A stretch of DNA of 64,000 nucleotides from Anaerostipes amylophilus (GTDB taxonomy: Bacteria > Bacillota > Clostridia > Lachnospirales > Lachnospiraceae), in the NCBI RefSeq assembly GCF_025567365.1, contig NZ_JAOQJG010000003.1, forward strand, positions 310,001 to 374,000, read 5' to 3'. Below, one piece after another: positions 53,701-62,555 of the stretch. The notes under the pieces are model-generated. The model worked only from the letters and a program-made list of their open reading frames with translations. It did not search any database and had not been told where the DNA came from. The translations under genes were made by a program, and so were the position numbers. Numbering within the stretch: position 1 is the first letter of the stretch; every line of letters begins with the position of its first letter.

Positions 53701-55199
53701 AAGAGATTTCTGGCAAGACACCACTGATATTGAAAGTAGATGAAAGTGATAATCAGGGACCACTAGGAATTCGTGTCCGTTCGTTTTTGGAAACTGTCAA
53801 GATGGGAAGAGAGAAACAAAAGAAACTTAATGTACATGAATTACAGGAGCCATATGCAGTCAAATTTACAAAACAGGATAAAAAAGAAAAGATTGCATTA
53901 GTACCAAATACATCTCATGCATTTTGCCGAATTATGACGGCTGCATTAAAAGGCCAGGGAATTCGAGCAGTATCATTGGATATCGGGCGAGAGGATGCAA
54001 TCCGCCTGGGAAAACGATATGTACATAATGATATTTGTTTCCCGGCACAGGTTGTAATCGGGGAAGCATTAGCAGCACTTGAAAGTGGAAAGTATAATGG
54101 AAAAGATGTTGCAGTTGTCATGGCAAAATATGTGGGTGACTGCCGTTTGACACATTACGGAGCATTACTTAGAAAAGCATTGGATGATGCAGGATATGAA
54201 AATGTTCCGATTCTCACAAATGACGATGTGGATTCTCATAACATGCATCCAGGATTTAAGTTAAATCTTGCATCCTCTGTAAAAATTGCATTTGCGCTGC
54301 CGATGATCGATGTGCTGGAAGAATTACTGCGAAAGATTCGTCCTTATGAGACGGTCAAAGGAAGTGCAGATAAGGCATTTGATAAAGCGTTAGACTGTGT
54401 GATCGAGGGACTTGAGAAATCTGGTGTCCATGGGGCAAGAAAAGGATTTAAAGAAGCAATCAATATTATGAAGAATATATCTTATGACAGATCAAACCTG
54501 AAACCGCAGATTCTGATCGTGGGAGAATATCTTTTGAATTTTCATCCAGGTGCCAATCATGACATTGAAAGGTATCTGGAAGATAATGGATTTGAGATTA
54601 TTGAAGCAAGAATGACGGATGTAATCAGAAAAACATATTTTTATCAGGATGCTCAGATAAAAGAATATCACTTAAATAAACCAATCGATCAGAAAATATG
54701 GTTTAGGACAGCGGATACTTTCTTTGATCTTGCACATAGTCTGACAGATTCGATTGCAAAGAATCATCCATTGTATAAGCCGGCAATTCGCATGGATGAA
54801 CTGGTAAAAGCAAGTGATCCGGTGATTCATCATACATTTGATGCGGGAGAAGGCGTTTTGATTCCAGGAGAGATCATTCATCATGCAGAACATGGATGTA
54901 GATATTTCTTGATCTTACAACCGTTTGGATGTCTTCCAAATCACGTTGTCGGAAGAGGAATTTCAAAAAAATTAAAAGAAATGTATCCAAATGCACAGAT
55001 TCTTCCACTGGATTATGATCCGGATGTAAGTTTTGCGAATATTGAAAACAGGCTTCAGATGCTAGTTATGAATGCAAAACAGGAAATTCTTGAAGAAAAT
55101 GAAGAACGTGATCATAGAAGAAGCCATCATTATACACAGACAGAAGATAAAAATTATCGAGGAAAGAGTTATAATGTTGGAAAAACTTCTGGTGTATAA
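50706..55199 (+). CDS. Fused 2-hydroxyacyl-CoA dehydratase activase-like protein
   Basis: This encodes 1497 residues. Two ASKHA ATPase modules: GIDVGSTTTKIVALD near residue 17 with ELGGQDAK and SCAGGTGAFIDEIA, and GIDAGSTTTKFVLLD near residue 348 with DIGGQDMK and CSSGCGSFLE. The Cys motifs would hold the iron-sulfur cluster. A DUF2229-type part begins near residue 640 (PCPFCTNHCQRT), with GIPRVLSYWDTMPFW and CFPAQVV later. Such fusions in Lachnospiraceae resemble activator plus dehydratase-like subunits. AAGGAG is 15 bases before ATG 50706, longer than usual. Confidence 0.85.
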   Translation: MMNKEITKPNEQNILVGIDVGSTTTKIVALDADHDHQLLFSDYARHHANQIASVIKSIKEFCSHIKQKKIRLCLTGSGAKPVSSILKVPFVQEVAANAIALQDKFQKVGTAIELGGQDAKMIFFKDSENGQPQSVADMRMNGSCAGGTGAFIDEIASVLKVPVEHFNELAQKGTHLYDISGRCGVYAKTDIQPLLNQGAAKEDLALSAFHAIAKQTMGGLAQGLEIKKPVAFEGGPLTFHPTLVKVFAERLELKKEEILCPEHSELMIAYGAALSLEKMFSDSKAKDVDKLLETLESAQRNNAHISGEAAVPFFASKEEKEKFKKAHQKKKVTWKRPKKGETVRCFLGIDAGSTTTKFVLLDEQEEILDSFYAPNEGDPLKVAKDALICLRKRYEDVGAKLEILSAGTTGYGEMLFSKAFEIPCHTVETVAHTRASEKYVKDASFILDIGGQDMKAIWLEDGVITNILLNEACSSGCGSFLENFASSLHIQTKEIADKAFASKNPAVLGSRCTVFMNSSIITEQRNGKNPEDIMAGLCRSIIQNVFTKVIRVSNLDSLGKKIVVQGGTFENDAVLRAMEEYVGREVVRAPYPGIMGAIGVGLIAKEQYEKDPESVKAWDLTNLDTFSYTQEANAPCPFCTNHCQRTIVQFSNGNSWVTNNRCEKGEIIGDPKNTEVSKKLKETIKKNKSVPDLFEERKQLLFKEYPYPTPKKERNITIGIPRVLSYWDTMPFWTTFFKTLGYNVQLSDESTREIYESGLSAVTSDTVCFPAKLVHGHLRNLVKKYHVDRIFMPSITTVPPENTEKTSESMCAVVKGYPIVIRNSDNPQDKWNVPFDAPLFHWHTKKDRQRQLLAYMQDEYHISKEEVLEAMRAGDLAQKSFEEQLKKRGQKILDDVEEKDSFAVVLASRPYQNDTLVNHDLSKMFIKAGIAVLTADSLPEVNKTQLSKSRIDIVNNYHARMLSSAILAAQSEHLEYVQLVSFGCGHDAYLSDEITRMMKEISGKTPLILKVDESDNQGPLGIRVRSFLETVKMGREKQKKLNVHELQEPYAVKFTKQDKKEKIALVPNTSHAFCRIMTAALKGQGIRAVSLDIGREDAIRLGKRYVHNDICFPAQVVIGEALAALESGKYNGKDVAVVMAKYVGDCRLTHYGALLRKALDDAGYENVPILTNDDVDSHNMHPGFKLNLASSVKIAFALPMIDVLEELLRKIRPYETVKGSADKAFDKALDCVIEGLEKSGVHGARKGFKEAINIMKNISYDRSNLKPQILIVGEYLLNFHPGANHDIERYLEDNGFEIIEARMTDVIRKTYFYQDAQIKEYHLNKPIDQKIWFRTADTFFDLAHSLTDSIAKNHPLYKPAIRMDELVKASDPVIHHTFDAGEGVLIPGEIIHHAEHGCRYFLILQPFGCLPNHVVGRGISKKLKEMYPNAQILPLDYDPDVSFANIENRLQMLVMNAKQEILEENEERDHRRSHHYTQTEDKNYRGKSYNVGKTSGV

Positions 55200-55213
55200 A
55201 GACAGAAATTGAT

Positions 55214-55242
55214 TTGTTGAATTATGTAAAATATGATATAAT
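55214..55242 (+). promoter_or_regulatory. Promoter upstream of the HPt gene
   Basis: Perfect -10 TATAAT (55237-55242) with -35 TTGTTG (55214-55219), spacer 17 bp. Confidence 0.55.
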
Positions 55243-55292
55243 CATGGGGATTATAAAACTAGGAGATATATTTGATAAGGAGCAGAAAGGTC

Positions 55293-55643
55293 ATGAATAT
55301 TCAGGAATTTTATGATAGTATTGATGAAAACTATGAAAATGTAAGTAGTCGTATGATGGGGAATCAAAAACTGGTCGAGAAATTTGTTCGCAAATTTTTG
55401 GAGGATCCAACATATAAACAGATTAAAGAATCTGTTGAGAAGATGGATTATGATGAGATTTTAAGAGCAACTCATACGATGAAGGGAATCGCAAGCAATC
55501 TTGAATTTACACAGTTACAGCAAAAAAGTGCAAAGGCAGTAGATATGATCCGTGCAGGAGAAAAGGAAACTGTATTGCCAGTGATTGACGAAATCGAGAA
55601 AGAATATCAAAAAGTTGTAGATGCTATTCAAAAATTGGATTAA
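55293..55643 (+). CDS. Stand-alone HPt phosphotransfer protein
   Basis: This encodes 116 residues. ATG 55293 is behind AAGGAG/AAAGG; a TTG at 55272 in frame is possible. The phospho-accepting His61 is in ATHTMKGIASNL, the HPt signature (HxxKG). The rest is a four-helix bundle. It could pass phosphate between a histidine kinase and a response regulator. No kinase is next to it. Its partner is unknown, and the Spo0A cluster of this window is a possible but unproven one. Confidence 0.82.
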   Translation: MNIQEFYDSIDENYENVSSRMMGNQKLVEKFVRKFLEDPTYKQIKESVEKMDYDEILRATHTMKGIASNLEFTQLQQKSAKAVDMIRAGEKETVLPVIDEIEKEYQKVVDAIQKLD

Positions 55644-55760
55644 ATTGGATAATGTAGAAAAAATTATTAGAAATTTGAAAAACCTTGTGTTAAAATAGGA
55701 ATATAGGAATTTGTTTAGATATTATGAAAACTTGCCAAATAGATAGAAAGGATGAGATGA

Positions 55761-56273
55761 ATGTTTGAACAAGGCGAGTATATTGTTTATGGAAGCACAG
55801 GTGTTTGCAAAGTTGAAAAAGTGACAACCATGGATATGGATGGAGTGCCAGGCGATAAACTGTATTATATTTTAAGACCATATCATAAGGAAGACCGTGA
55901 GATATTTACTCCGGTTGATAATAAGAAGACAAAGATGCGCAAGTTATTATCTTCAAATGAGATCAAATCTTATCTCAATGAATTTAATGAATTGGAAGAT
56001 TTTGAGATTACGAAAGAAAAATTCAGAGAAGATAATTATAAACAGTGTGTCAGAGGCTGTGATTTTAGAGAAATTTTAAGACTTGTAAAGTCACTTTTGA
56101 AACGCAAGAGATCCAGACTTTTGAGTGGAAAGAATTTCCCATCGACAGATGAACGTTATTTAAAAATAGCAGAGAATATTTTATTTTCAGAGATTTCCTA
56201 TGTACTTAAACTTTCAAAGAATGAGGTTGAAGATCTTTTTCGTACGAATATGAAAGAGATGGCAACAACTTAA
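55761..56273 (+). CDS. CarD-family transcription regulator
   Basis: This encodes 170 residues. The N-terminal RNA-polymerase-interacting Tudor-like part is FEQGEYIVYGSTGVCKVEKV then GDKLYYILRPY; the C-terminal helical part has CDFREILRLVKSLLKRK, ending in LSKNEVEDLFRTNM. CarD-type proteins bind RNA polymerase beta and stabilise open promoters. AAAGGATGAG precedes the ATG. A terminator follows. Confidence 0.87.
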   Translation: MFEQGEYIVYGSTGVCKVEKVTTMDMDGVPGDKLYYILRPYHKEDREIFTPVDNKKTKMRKLLSSNEIKSYLNEFNELEDFEITKEKFREDNYKQCVRGCDFREILRLVKSLLKRKRSRLLSGKNFPSTDERYLKIAENILFSEISYVLKLSKNEVEDLFRTNMKEMATT

Positions 56274-56300
56274 GAAAATATAAAAAATCAACAAATGTAA

Positions 56301-56331
56301 AAGGATCTTTTCTATCTTGGAAGAGGTCCTT
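56301..56331 (+). terminator. Terminator after the CarD gene
   Basis: AAGGATCTTTTC (56301-56312) pairs with GAAGAGGTCCTT (56320-56331, two G-T pairs), then CTTTTTA. Confidence 0.75.
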
Positions 56332-56341
56332 CTTTTTATAG

Positions 56342-56370
56342 TTGTTCTTTTCTTGATGATATGATATAAT
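56342..56370 (+). promoter_or_regulatory. Promoter upstream of pyrH
   Basis: -35 TTGTTC (56342-56347) and perfect -10 TATAAT (56365-56370) with a 17-bp spacer. Confidence 0.6.
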
Positions 56371-56414
56371 TTCACATAGTGATTTGGCAAAGAAAGAACA
56401 AAAGAGGTAGATCA

Positions 56415-57128
56415 ATGAAAGATTTAAAAGATATGAAACGTGTACTTTTAAAATTAAGCGGTGAAGCACTTGCCGGGGATAAGAAGACAGGATTTGACGA
56501 GGCAACTTGTGCAGATGCAGCACGCCAGGTAAAGACATTGGTAGATGAAGGACTTCAGGTAGCAATTGTTATCGGAGGAGGAAATTTTTGGAGAGGCCGC
56601 ACAAGCGAAAGTATGGAACGTACAAAAGCTGACCAGATTGGAATGCTTGCAACAGTCATGAATTGTATTTATGTATCAGATGCATTCAGAACTGCTGGAA
56701 TGGAGACAGAAGTATATACGCCATTTGTGTGTGGAGCATTTACAGAGTTATTCTCAAAAGACAAAGCAGTGAAAGCTTTGAATGAAGGTAAAGTTGTATT
56801 TTTTGCGGGAGGAACAGGGCATCCTTATTTTTCAACAGATACAGCAACAGCACTTCGTGCGATTGAGATTGAAGCAGATGCTATTTTGTTAGCAAAATCT
56901 ATTGATGGTGTCTATGATAGTGACCCTGCAGTGAATAAGGATGCAGTGAAATACGATAGTATCACAATGGAAGAAGTACTAGATCAGAAATTAGGAGTTA
57001 TCGATCTGACAGCAACTATTATGTGTCTTGAGAATAAGATGCCATTAGCTGTATTTGGATTAAATGAAGAAAACAGTATTGAGAATTTAATGAAAGGTAA
57101 ATTCAACGGAACTTATGTAACCGTTTGA
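56415..57128 (+). CDS. pyrH: UMP kinase
   Basis: This encodes 237 residues; ATG 56415 follows AAGAGGTAG. Amino-acid-kinase fold: VLLKLSGEALAGDK at the N-terminus, IVIGGGNFWRGR near residue 54 and DTATALRAIEIEADAILLAKSIDGVYDSDP near residue 150, cited in pieces. It phosphorylates UMP to UDP. rpsB and tsf, the usual upstream genes, are replaced by carD here. Confidence 0.95.
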   Translation: MKDLKDMKRVLLKLSGEALAGDKKTGFDEATCADAARQVKTLVDEGLQVAIVIGGGNFWRGRTSESMERTKADQIGMLATVMNCIYVSDAFRTAGMETEVYTPFVCGAFTELFSKDKAVKALNEGKVVFFAGGTGHPYFSTDTATALRAIEIEADAILLAKSIDGVYDSDPAVNKDAVKYDSITMEEVLDQKLGVIDLTATIMCLENKMPLAVFGLNEENSIENLMKGKFNGTYVTV

Positions 57129-57145
57129 TAAATTAGGAGGACGAC

Positions 57146-57691
57146 ATGTTAAAACAATTTGAAGACAAGATGCAGAAATCTTTAGACAGTATGACGAATG
57201 ACTTTATGACAATTCGTGCAGGACGTGCGAATCCACACGTATTGGACAAGGTAAAAGTTGATTATTATGGAGTTGCAACTCCAGTAGCACAGGTTGGAAA
57301 TGTTTCTGTGCCAGAGGCAAGAACAATTATGATTCAGCCATGGGAGCCAAACTTATTAAAAGAGATTGAAAAAGCAATCTTAGTATCAGATATCGGAATC
57401 ACACCAACAAATGACGGTAAAGCAATCAGATTAAACTTCCCAGATCTTACAGAAGAGCGAAGAAAAGAACTTGCAAAAGATGTTAAGAAACGTGGAGAAG
57501 AAGCAAAAGTAGCTGTTAGAAATATCCGTCGTGATGCGAATGACTTTGTCAAGAAACAGAATAAAACCGGAGAATTAAATGAAGATCAGGCAAAAGATGA
57601 AGAAGATAAAGTACAGAAGATGACAGATAAATACATCAAACAGATTGATGAAGCTGTTGAAGCTAAATCAAAAGAAATCATGACAGTTTAA
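57146..57691 (+). CDS. frr: Ribosome recycling factor
   Basis: This encodes 181 residues. FMTIRAGRANPHVLDKV near residue 20 and VSVPEARTIMIQPWEPNLL near residue 50 are the RRF core; the C-terminus is a long helix pair (EERRKELAKDVKKRGEEAK). It splits ribosomes after termination with EF-G. AGGAGGACG precedes the ATG. Confidence 0.96.
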   Translation: MLKQFEDKMQKSLDSMTNDFMTIRAGRANPHVLDKVKVDYYGVATPVAQVGNVSVPEARTIMIQPWEPNLLKEIEKAILVSDIGITPTNDGKAIRLNFPDLTEERRKELAKDVKKRGEEAKVAVRNIRRDANDFVKKQNKTGELNEDQAKDEEDKVQKMTDKYIKQIDEAVEAKSKEIMTV

Positions 57692-57702
57692 TCGAATCAT
57701 CA

Positions 57703-57726
57703 ACAGGGTTGAAATCTCAGCCCTGT
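57703..57726 (+). terminator. Terminator after frr
   Basis: ACAGGGTTGA (57703-57712) pairs with TCAGCCCTGT (57717-57726, one G-T pair), followed by TTTGTTT. Confidence 0.85.
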
Positions 57727-57778
57727 TTTGTTTCATGTGAACATGAATCAGATTTATAATAAGATATAGGAGGTTTGA

Positions 57779-58486
57779 ATGGAGAATTTAAATATTCCAC
57801 AGCATGTGGCGATTATCTTAGATGGAAATGGAAGATGGGCAAAGAAACGTCATCTGCCTAGAAATATGGGGCACAGACAAGGAAGTAAAGTGGTAGAACA
57901 GATTATCGAAGATGCACATGATCTTGGAATTAAATATCTTACGGTATATGCATTTTCAACAGAAAACTGGAAGCGCCCTCAGGATGAAGTGAATGCACTG
58001 ATGAAATTACTTCGTGATTATTTAAAAACATGCATTAAGCGTGCAAATAAAAATAATATGAAAGTCAGAGTGATCGGGGATATTACAGGATTGTCAGAAG
58101 ATCTGCAGGAAAAGATCATTGAACTTGAAAAGGCATCCAAAGATAATACAGGAATTAATTTTACAATTGCGTTAAATTATGGAAGTCGTGACGAGATGGT
58201 TCGTGCTATGAGACATATGGCGGAAGATCTTGAGAATGGAAATCTTTCAAAAGATGCGATCACAGAGGAAGTATTTAAAGGATATCTGGATACAAAAGAA
58301 CTACCAGATCCAGATTTGATGATCCGTACGAGTGGAGAAGAAAGATTATCAAACTTTATGTTATGGCAGTTAGCATATACAGAGTTTTATTTTACGGATG
58401 TGCTATGGCCAGATTTTAATAAAAAAGAATTAATAAAGGCGATTGAGTATTATAATGGACGTGATCGCAGATTTGGAGGAATATAA
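57779..58486 (+). CDS. uppS: Undecaprenyl diphosphate synthase
   Basis: This encodes 235 residues. The diphosphate site AIILDGNGRWAKKR with catalytic Asp is near residue 11. VYAFSTENWKRP and PDLMIRTSGEERLSNFMLWQ are the other conserved blocks. It makes the C55 lipid carrier for wall synthesis. AGGAGG precedes the ATG. It begins the uppS-cdsA-dxr-rseP-ispG-polC run. Confidence 0.95.
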   Translation: MENLNIPQHVAIILDGNGRWAKKRHLPRNMGHRQGSKVVEQIIEDAHDLGIKYLTVYAFSTENWKRPQDEVNALMKLLRDYLKTCIKRANKNNMKVRVIGDITGLSEDLQEKIIELEKASKDNTGINFTIALNYGSRDEMVRAMRHMAEDLENGNLSKDAITEEVFKGYLDTKELPDPDLMIRTSGEERLSNFMLWQLAYTEFYFTDVLWPDFNKKELIKAIEYYNGRDRRFGGI

Positions 58487-58490
58487 ATTT

Positions 58491-59303
58491 ATGTTTAAGC
58501 AGAGACTGATCAGTGGAATCATCTTAGTACTGATCGCAGCATTTGGTTTATATATGGGCGGTGTTGTTACATTTGCAATGACATTGATCGTTGCATTGAT
58601 TGGATACAGCGAGATTCTAAGAATTTATCATATTGAGAAATCATCCTTGGCTGTGATCGGTTATACGGGAACGATTCTTTATTATGTTGCATTATTTTTT
58701 GATCTAGAACAGTGGACAACAGCTATCATTATTTTATTTTTAATTTTTTTACTGGGATGTTATGTTGTACGTTTTCCAAAATATAAAGTAGATCAGATGA
58801 TGGCAGCGTTTTTTGGATTTGTATATGTAGGGGTTATGATGTCCTTTATTTATCAGATCCGTGAATTACAAAATGGAGGAGAGTTTGTTGTATTATTATT
58901 CCTTGCTGCATGGGGAAATGATACTTTAGCATATTGTACAGGAATGCTGATCGGTAAACATAAGATGTCTCCAATCTTAAGTCCTAAGAAGAGCATTGAA
59001 GGACTGATCGGAGGAATTGTTGGTGCAGCAATTCTTGGTGGATTATATGGAATGTACTTAAACACATATATCAGATTTAGCTTTAATCCGGTTACAATGT
59101 TCCCTGTTATTTGTGGACTTGGCGGAGCAGTTTCTGTAATTGGAGATTTAGCAGCATCTGCGATCAAAAGAGATTCAGGAATTAAAGATTATGGTACATT
59201 GATTCCTGGTCATGGAGGAATTCTTGATCGTTTTGACAGTATTATTTTTATTGCACCAGTTATTTATTATCTAACAGTTATGATTTCAGGAGGAGCAATC
59301 TAG
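58491..59303 (+). CDS. cdsA: Phosphatidate cytidylyltransferase
   Basis: This encodes 270 residues; ATG 58491 follows GGAGGAATA. About eight membrane helices. The C-terminal signature SAIKRDSGIKDYGTLIPGHG with IL DRFDSI after it is the CdsA motif. It makes CDP-diacylglycerol for phospholipids. It starts 4 bases after uppS and ends 1 base before dxr. Confidence 0.93.
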   Translation: MFKQRLISGIILVLIAAFGLYMGGVVTFAMTLIVALIGYSEILRIYHIEKSSLAVIGYTGTILYYVALFFDLEQWTTAIIILFLIFLLGCYVVRFPKYKVDQMMAAFFGFVYVGVMMSFIYQIRELQNGGEFVVLLFLAAWGNDTLAYCTGMLIGKHKMSPILSPKKSIEGLIGGIVGAAILGGLYGMYLNTYIRFSFNPVTMFPVICGLGGAVSVIGDLAASAIKRDSGIKDYGTLIPGHGGILDRFDSIIFIAPVIYYLTVMISGGAI

Positions 59304-59304
59304 A

Positions 59305-60444
59305 GTGAAGTATATTTCAATCATAGGGTCAACAGGTTCAATCGGAAGCCAGACATTAGATGTTGTACGCAGTAACAAAGATTTGAAAGTTACAGCATTG
59401 GCTGCCGCAACAAGTATTGATCTTTTGGAAAAACAAGCAAGAGAATTTAAACCATCTGTGGTAGCAGTATATAATGAGCAAAAGGCAGAAGAATTAAGAG
59501 TTCGTCTTGCTGATATGGATATTAAAGTTTATGCAGGAATGGATGGTTTATTAGAAGTAGCAACAGAGAAACAGTGTTCGATCGTTGTAACAGCAATTGT
59601 TGGAATGATTGGAATTCGTCCAACGATTGCTGCAATGAAGGCAGGAAAAGATATTGGGCTGGCGAATAAAGAGACGTTAGTTACAGCTGGTCATATCATC
59701 ATGCCTTTGGCGGATGAATTAGGTGTTTCTATTTATCCGATAGACAGTGAACATTCAGCAATTTTTCAATGTCTTCAAAGTGGAAATGAAAAAGATCTTG
59801 ATTCATTGATCATTACGGCATCTGGTGGACCATTCCGTAAAAAAACAACAGATGAATTAAGGAATGTAACAGTGGAAGACGCATTAAAACATCCGAACTG
59901 GTCGATGGGACATAAGATTACGATCGATTCTGCAACACTGGTAAATAAAGGACTTGAAGTATTAGAAGCAAATTGGCTGTTTGATGTAGATTTTGATGAT
60001 ATTCATGTTGTTGTCCAACCAAAAAGTATTATTCATTCCATGATTCAGTATAAAGATGGAAGTGTTATTGCACAGATGGGAACACCAGATATGAAACTTC
60101 CAATTCAGTATGCACTGTTTTATCCAGAACATCGTTATCTGGAAGGAGAGCGTCTTGATTTTGCAAAGTTAAAAGAAATTACTTTCGAAGAGCCACCGGT
60201 TGATGTTCTAAAAGGACTTCCATATGCATATAAAGCTGGTAGAATTGGTGGAAGTATGCCGACAGTGTTAAATGCTGCAAATGAAAAAGCAGTTGCATTA
60301 TTTTTAGATCACAAAATTAAATTTTTGGATATTTATGACATCATTGAGGATGCAATGAATGCCCATAAAGTGCTTCCTAATCCATCACTTGAGGAAGTGT
60401 TAGAGACAGAACAATGGGTATATGAACATATAGAAAGCAGGTAA
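59305..60444 (+). CDS. dxr: 1-deoxy-D-xylulose 5-phosphate reductoisomerase
   Basis: This encodes 379 residues from GTG 59305; TTCAGGAGGAG is about 15 bases upstream inside cdsA. NADPH motif IGSTGSIGSQTLDVV at the N-terminus; metal/substrate parts IDSEHSAIFQCL near residue 148 and ASGGPFRKKT, SATLVNKGLEVLEA. It makes MEP, the second isoprenoid step after Dxs. Confidence 0.95.
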   Translation: MKYISIIGSTGSIGSQTLDVVRSNKDLKVTALAAATSIDLLEKQAREFKPSVVAVYNEQKAEELRVRLADMDIKVYAGMDGLLEVATEKQCSIVVTAIVGMIGIRPTIAAMKAGKDIGLANKETLVTAGHIIMPLADELGVSIYPIDSEHSAIFQCLQSGNEKDLDSLIITASGGPFRKKTTDELRNVTVEDALKHPNWSMGHKITIDSATLVNKGLEVLEANWLFDVDFDDIHVVVQPKSIIHSMIQYKDGSVIAQMGTPDMKLPIQYALFYPEHRYLEGERLDFAKLKEITFEEPPVDVLKGLPYAYKAGRIGGSMPTVLNAANEKAVALFLDHKIKFLDIYDIIEDAMNAHKVLPNPSLEEVLETEQWVYEHIESR

Positions 60445-60448
60445 ATCA

Positions 60449-61480
60449 TTGAATATTATCATTGCAATTTTAATTTTTGGAATTATTATCATTGTACACG
60501 AATTTGGACATTTTTTGATCGCAAAGAAAAATGGAATTCAAGTAGATGAATTTTGTATTGGACTTGGGCCAACGATCATAGGGAAACAAGTTGGCGATAC
60601 ATTTTATTCTATAAAGCTGTTGCCTTTTGGTGGGGCATGTATGATGGGGGAAGATGAAGAACGTCCAGGTGAGAATGCATTTAATAATAAATCTGTCTGG
60701 GCAAGGATGGCAGTTATTTTTGGTGGACCATTCTTTAATTTTATTCTGGCATTTGTATTTTCATTGATTGTGATCGGAATGTCAGGAGTTGATATTCCAA
60801 AGATTTCACAGGTGGAAAATAATTCTCCAGCATATGAGTCAGGAATCAAGGCTGGAGATATAATGACAAAAGTTGATGGAAAGAAGATTCATAATTATCG
60901 AGAATTTTCTTATTATATGTATTTAGATTATGCTGGAGATAAAATTCCGATTACTATAGTAAGAGATGGAGAAGAAAAAAACATTGAGGTAACACCAATG
61001 TATAACAAGGAAAGATCACAGTATATGATCGGAATTACATGGAGTGGATATCAGAAAGTCAATCCGTTAAAGACGCTTGAATACAGTTTTCGTGAAGTTG
61101 GACTGCAAGTGAAGATTACATTAAAGAGCGTAAAAATGCTAGTCTCACAAAAACTTGGAGTAAAAGATCTCTCTGGACCAGTAGGAATTGTAAAGACGGT
61201 TGGAGATCAATATACACAGGCAGCTGCTTATGGACTTAAAACAGTATTTTTGACAATGGCAAACTGGATCATTTTGATCAGTGCAAATCTGGGTGTTATG
61301 AATCTTTTGCCATTACCAGCATTGGATGGTGGACGTTTATTATTTTTGATCATTGAAGCAATAACAGGTAAGGCAGTGCCACAGAATATGGAAGCGTTGG
61401 TACACACTGCAGGATTGATTTTACTGATGCTTTTAATGGTAATTGTAATGTACCAGGATATTGTAAAGATTTTCATGTAA
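60449..61480 (+). CDS. rseP: Site-2 membrane protease (RseP-like)
   Basis: This encodes 343 residues from TTG 60449, with GCAGG a few bases before; no better start is seen. The zinc site HEFGHFLIAKK is near residue 17 and the second motif NLLPLPALDGGRL near residue 285. A PDZ domain is in between (ISQVENNSPAYESGIKAGD). It cuts membrane-bound substrates such as anti-sigma factors. Four membrane helices expected. Confidence 0.92.
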   Translation: MNIIIAILIFGIIIIVHEFGHFLIAKKNGIQVDEFCIGLGPTIIGKQVGDTFYSIKLLPFGGACMMGEDEERPGENAFNNKSVWARMAVIFGGPFFNFILAFVFSLIVIGMSGVDIPKISQVENNSPAYESGIKAGDIMTKVDGKKIHNYREFSYYMYLDYAGDKIPITIVRDGEEKNIEVTPMYNKERSQYMIGITWSGYQKVNPLKTLEYSFREVGLQVKITLKSVKMLVSQKLGVKDLSGPVGIVKTVGDQYTQAAAYGLKTVFLTMANWIILISANLGVMNLLPLPALDGGRLLFLIIEAITGKAVPQNMEALVHTAGLILLMLLMVIVMYQDIVKIFM

Positions 61481-61492
61481 AGGGGGATTTGC

Positions 61493-62554
61493 ATGTATAC
61501 AAGAAACCAGACAAGAGTTATTTCAATTGGAGATGCTAAGATTGGAGGAGGCAATCCGATTGCTATCCAGTCTATGACTAATACAAAGACAGAGGATGTA
61601 GAAGCGACAGTCAAACAGATTCTTGCTCTTGAGAAGGCAGGATGTCAGATTATTCGCTGTACCGTCCCAACAATGAAAGCTGCAGAAGCATTTACAGAAA
61701 TTAAGAAAGAAATTCATATTCCGCTAGTTGCAGACATTCATTTTGATTATAAACTTGCGATTGCGGCGATGGAACATGGTGCAGATAAGATCCGTATTAA
61801 TCCAGGAAATATTGGTTGTGAAGAAAACATCCGCAAGGTCGTAGAAACGGCAAAGAAATATCATGTGCCAATTCGTGTTGGTGTAAACAGTGGATCACTA
61901 GAAAAACCATTAGTCAAAAAATACAATGGAGTGACAGCACAAGGATTGGTAGAAAGTGCATTAGATAAAGTGGCAATGCTTGAAAAATACGATTTTCATG
62001 ATATGGTAGTCAGCATTAAATCATCAGATGTTTTAATGTGTGCAGAGGCATATCGTCTGGTTGCAGAGAAAATTGATTATCCGCTACATGTAGGAATCAC
62101 GGAAGCAGGAACTGTCTTTAGTGGTAATATTAAGTCAGCCGTTGGTCTTGGAATCATTTTAAATCAGGGAATTGGTGATACCATCCGTGTCTCATTAACA
62201 GGAGATCCTGTCAATGAGATTGCAAGTGCAAAATTGATCTTGAAGACGTTGGGACTTCGAACAGGAGGAATTGAGGTTGTATCTTGTCCAACTTGTGGAC
62301 GTACAAATATTGATCTGATTTCACTTGCAAATCAGGTAGAAACAATGGCTGCAGATTTTGAAGATCTGAATCTAAAGGTCGCAGTTATGGGTTGCGTTGT
62401 AAATGGACCAGGAGAAGCTAAAGAAGCAGATGTAGGAATTGCGGGTGGTAATGGAGAAGGACTTTTGATCAAGAAAGGTGAAGTCATCCGTAAAGTACCA
62501 GAAGATGAACTGCTTAATACTTTAAGATACGAATTAGAACACTGGGGTGAATAA
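61493..62554 (+). CDS. ispG: 4-hydroxy-3-methylbut-2-enyl diphosphate synthase
   Basis: This encodes 353 residues. The iron-sulfur ligands lie in VSCPTCGRTNID near residue 265 and MGCVVNGPGEAKEADVG near residue 300. The N-terminal TIM barrel has NPIAIQSMTNTKTEDV and CQIIRCTVPTMKAA. It makes HMBPP in the MEP route. GGGGGATTT stands before the ATG. Confidence 0.95.
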   Translation: MYTRNQTRVISIGDAKIGGGNPIAIQSMTNTKTEDVEATVKQILALEKAGCQIIRCTVPTMKAAEAFTEIKKEIHIPLVADIHFDYKLAIAAMEHGADKIRINPGNIGCEENIRKVVETAKKYHVPIRVGVNSGSLEKPLVKKYNGVTAQGLVESALDKVAMLEKYDFHDMVVSIKSSDVLMCAEAYRLVAEKIDYPLHVGITEAGTVFSGNIKSAVGLGIILNQGIGDTIRVSLTGDPVNEIASAKLILKTLGLRTGGIEVVSCPTCGRTNIDLISLANQVETMAADFEDLNLKVAVMGCVVNGPGEAKEADVGIAGGNGEGLLIKKGEVIRKVPEDELLNTLRYELEHWGE

Positions 62555-62555
62555 A

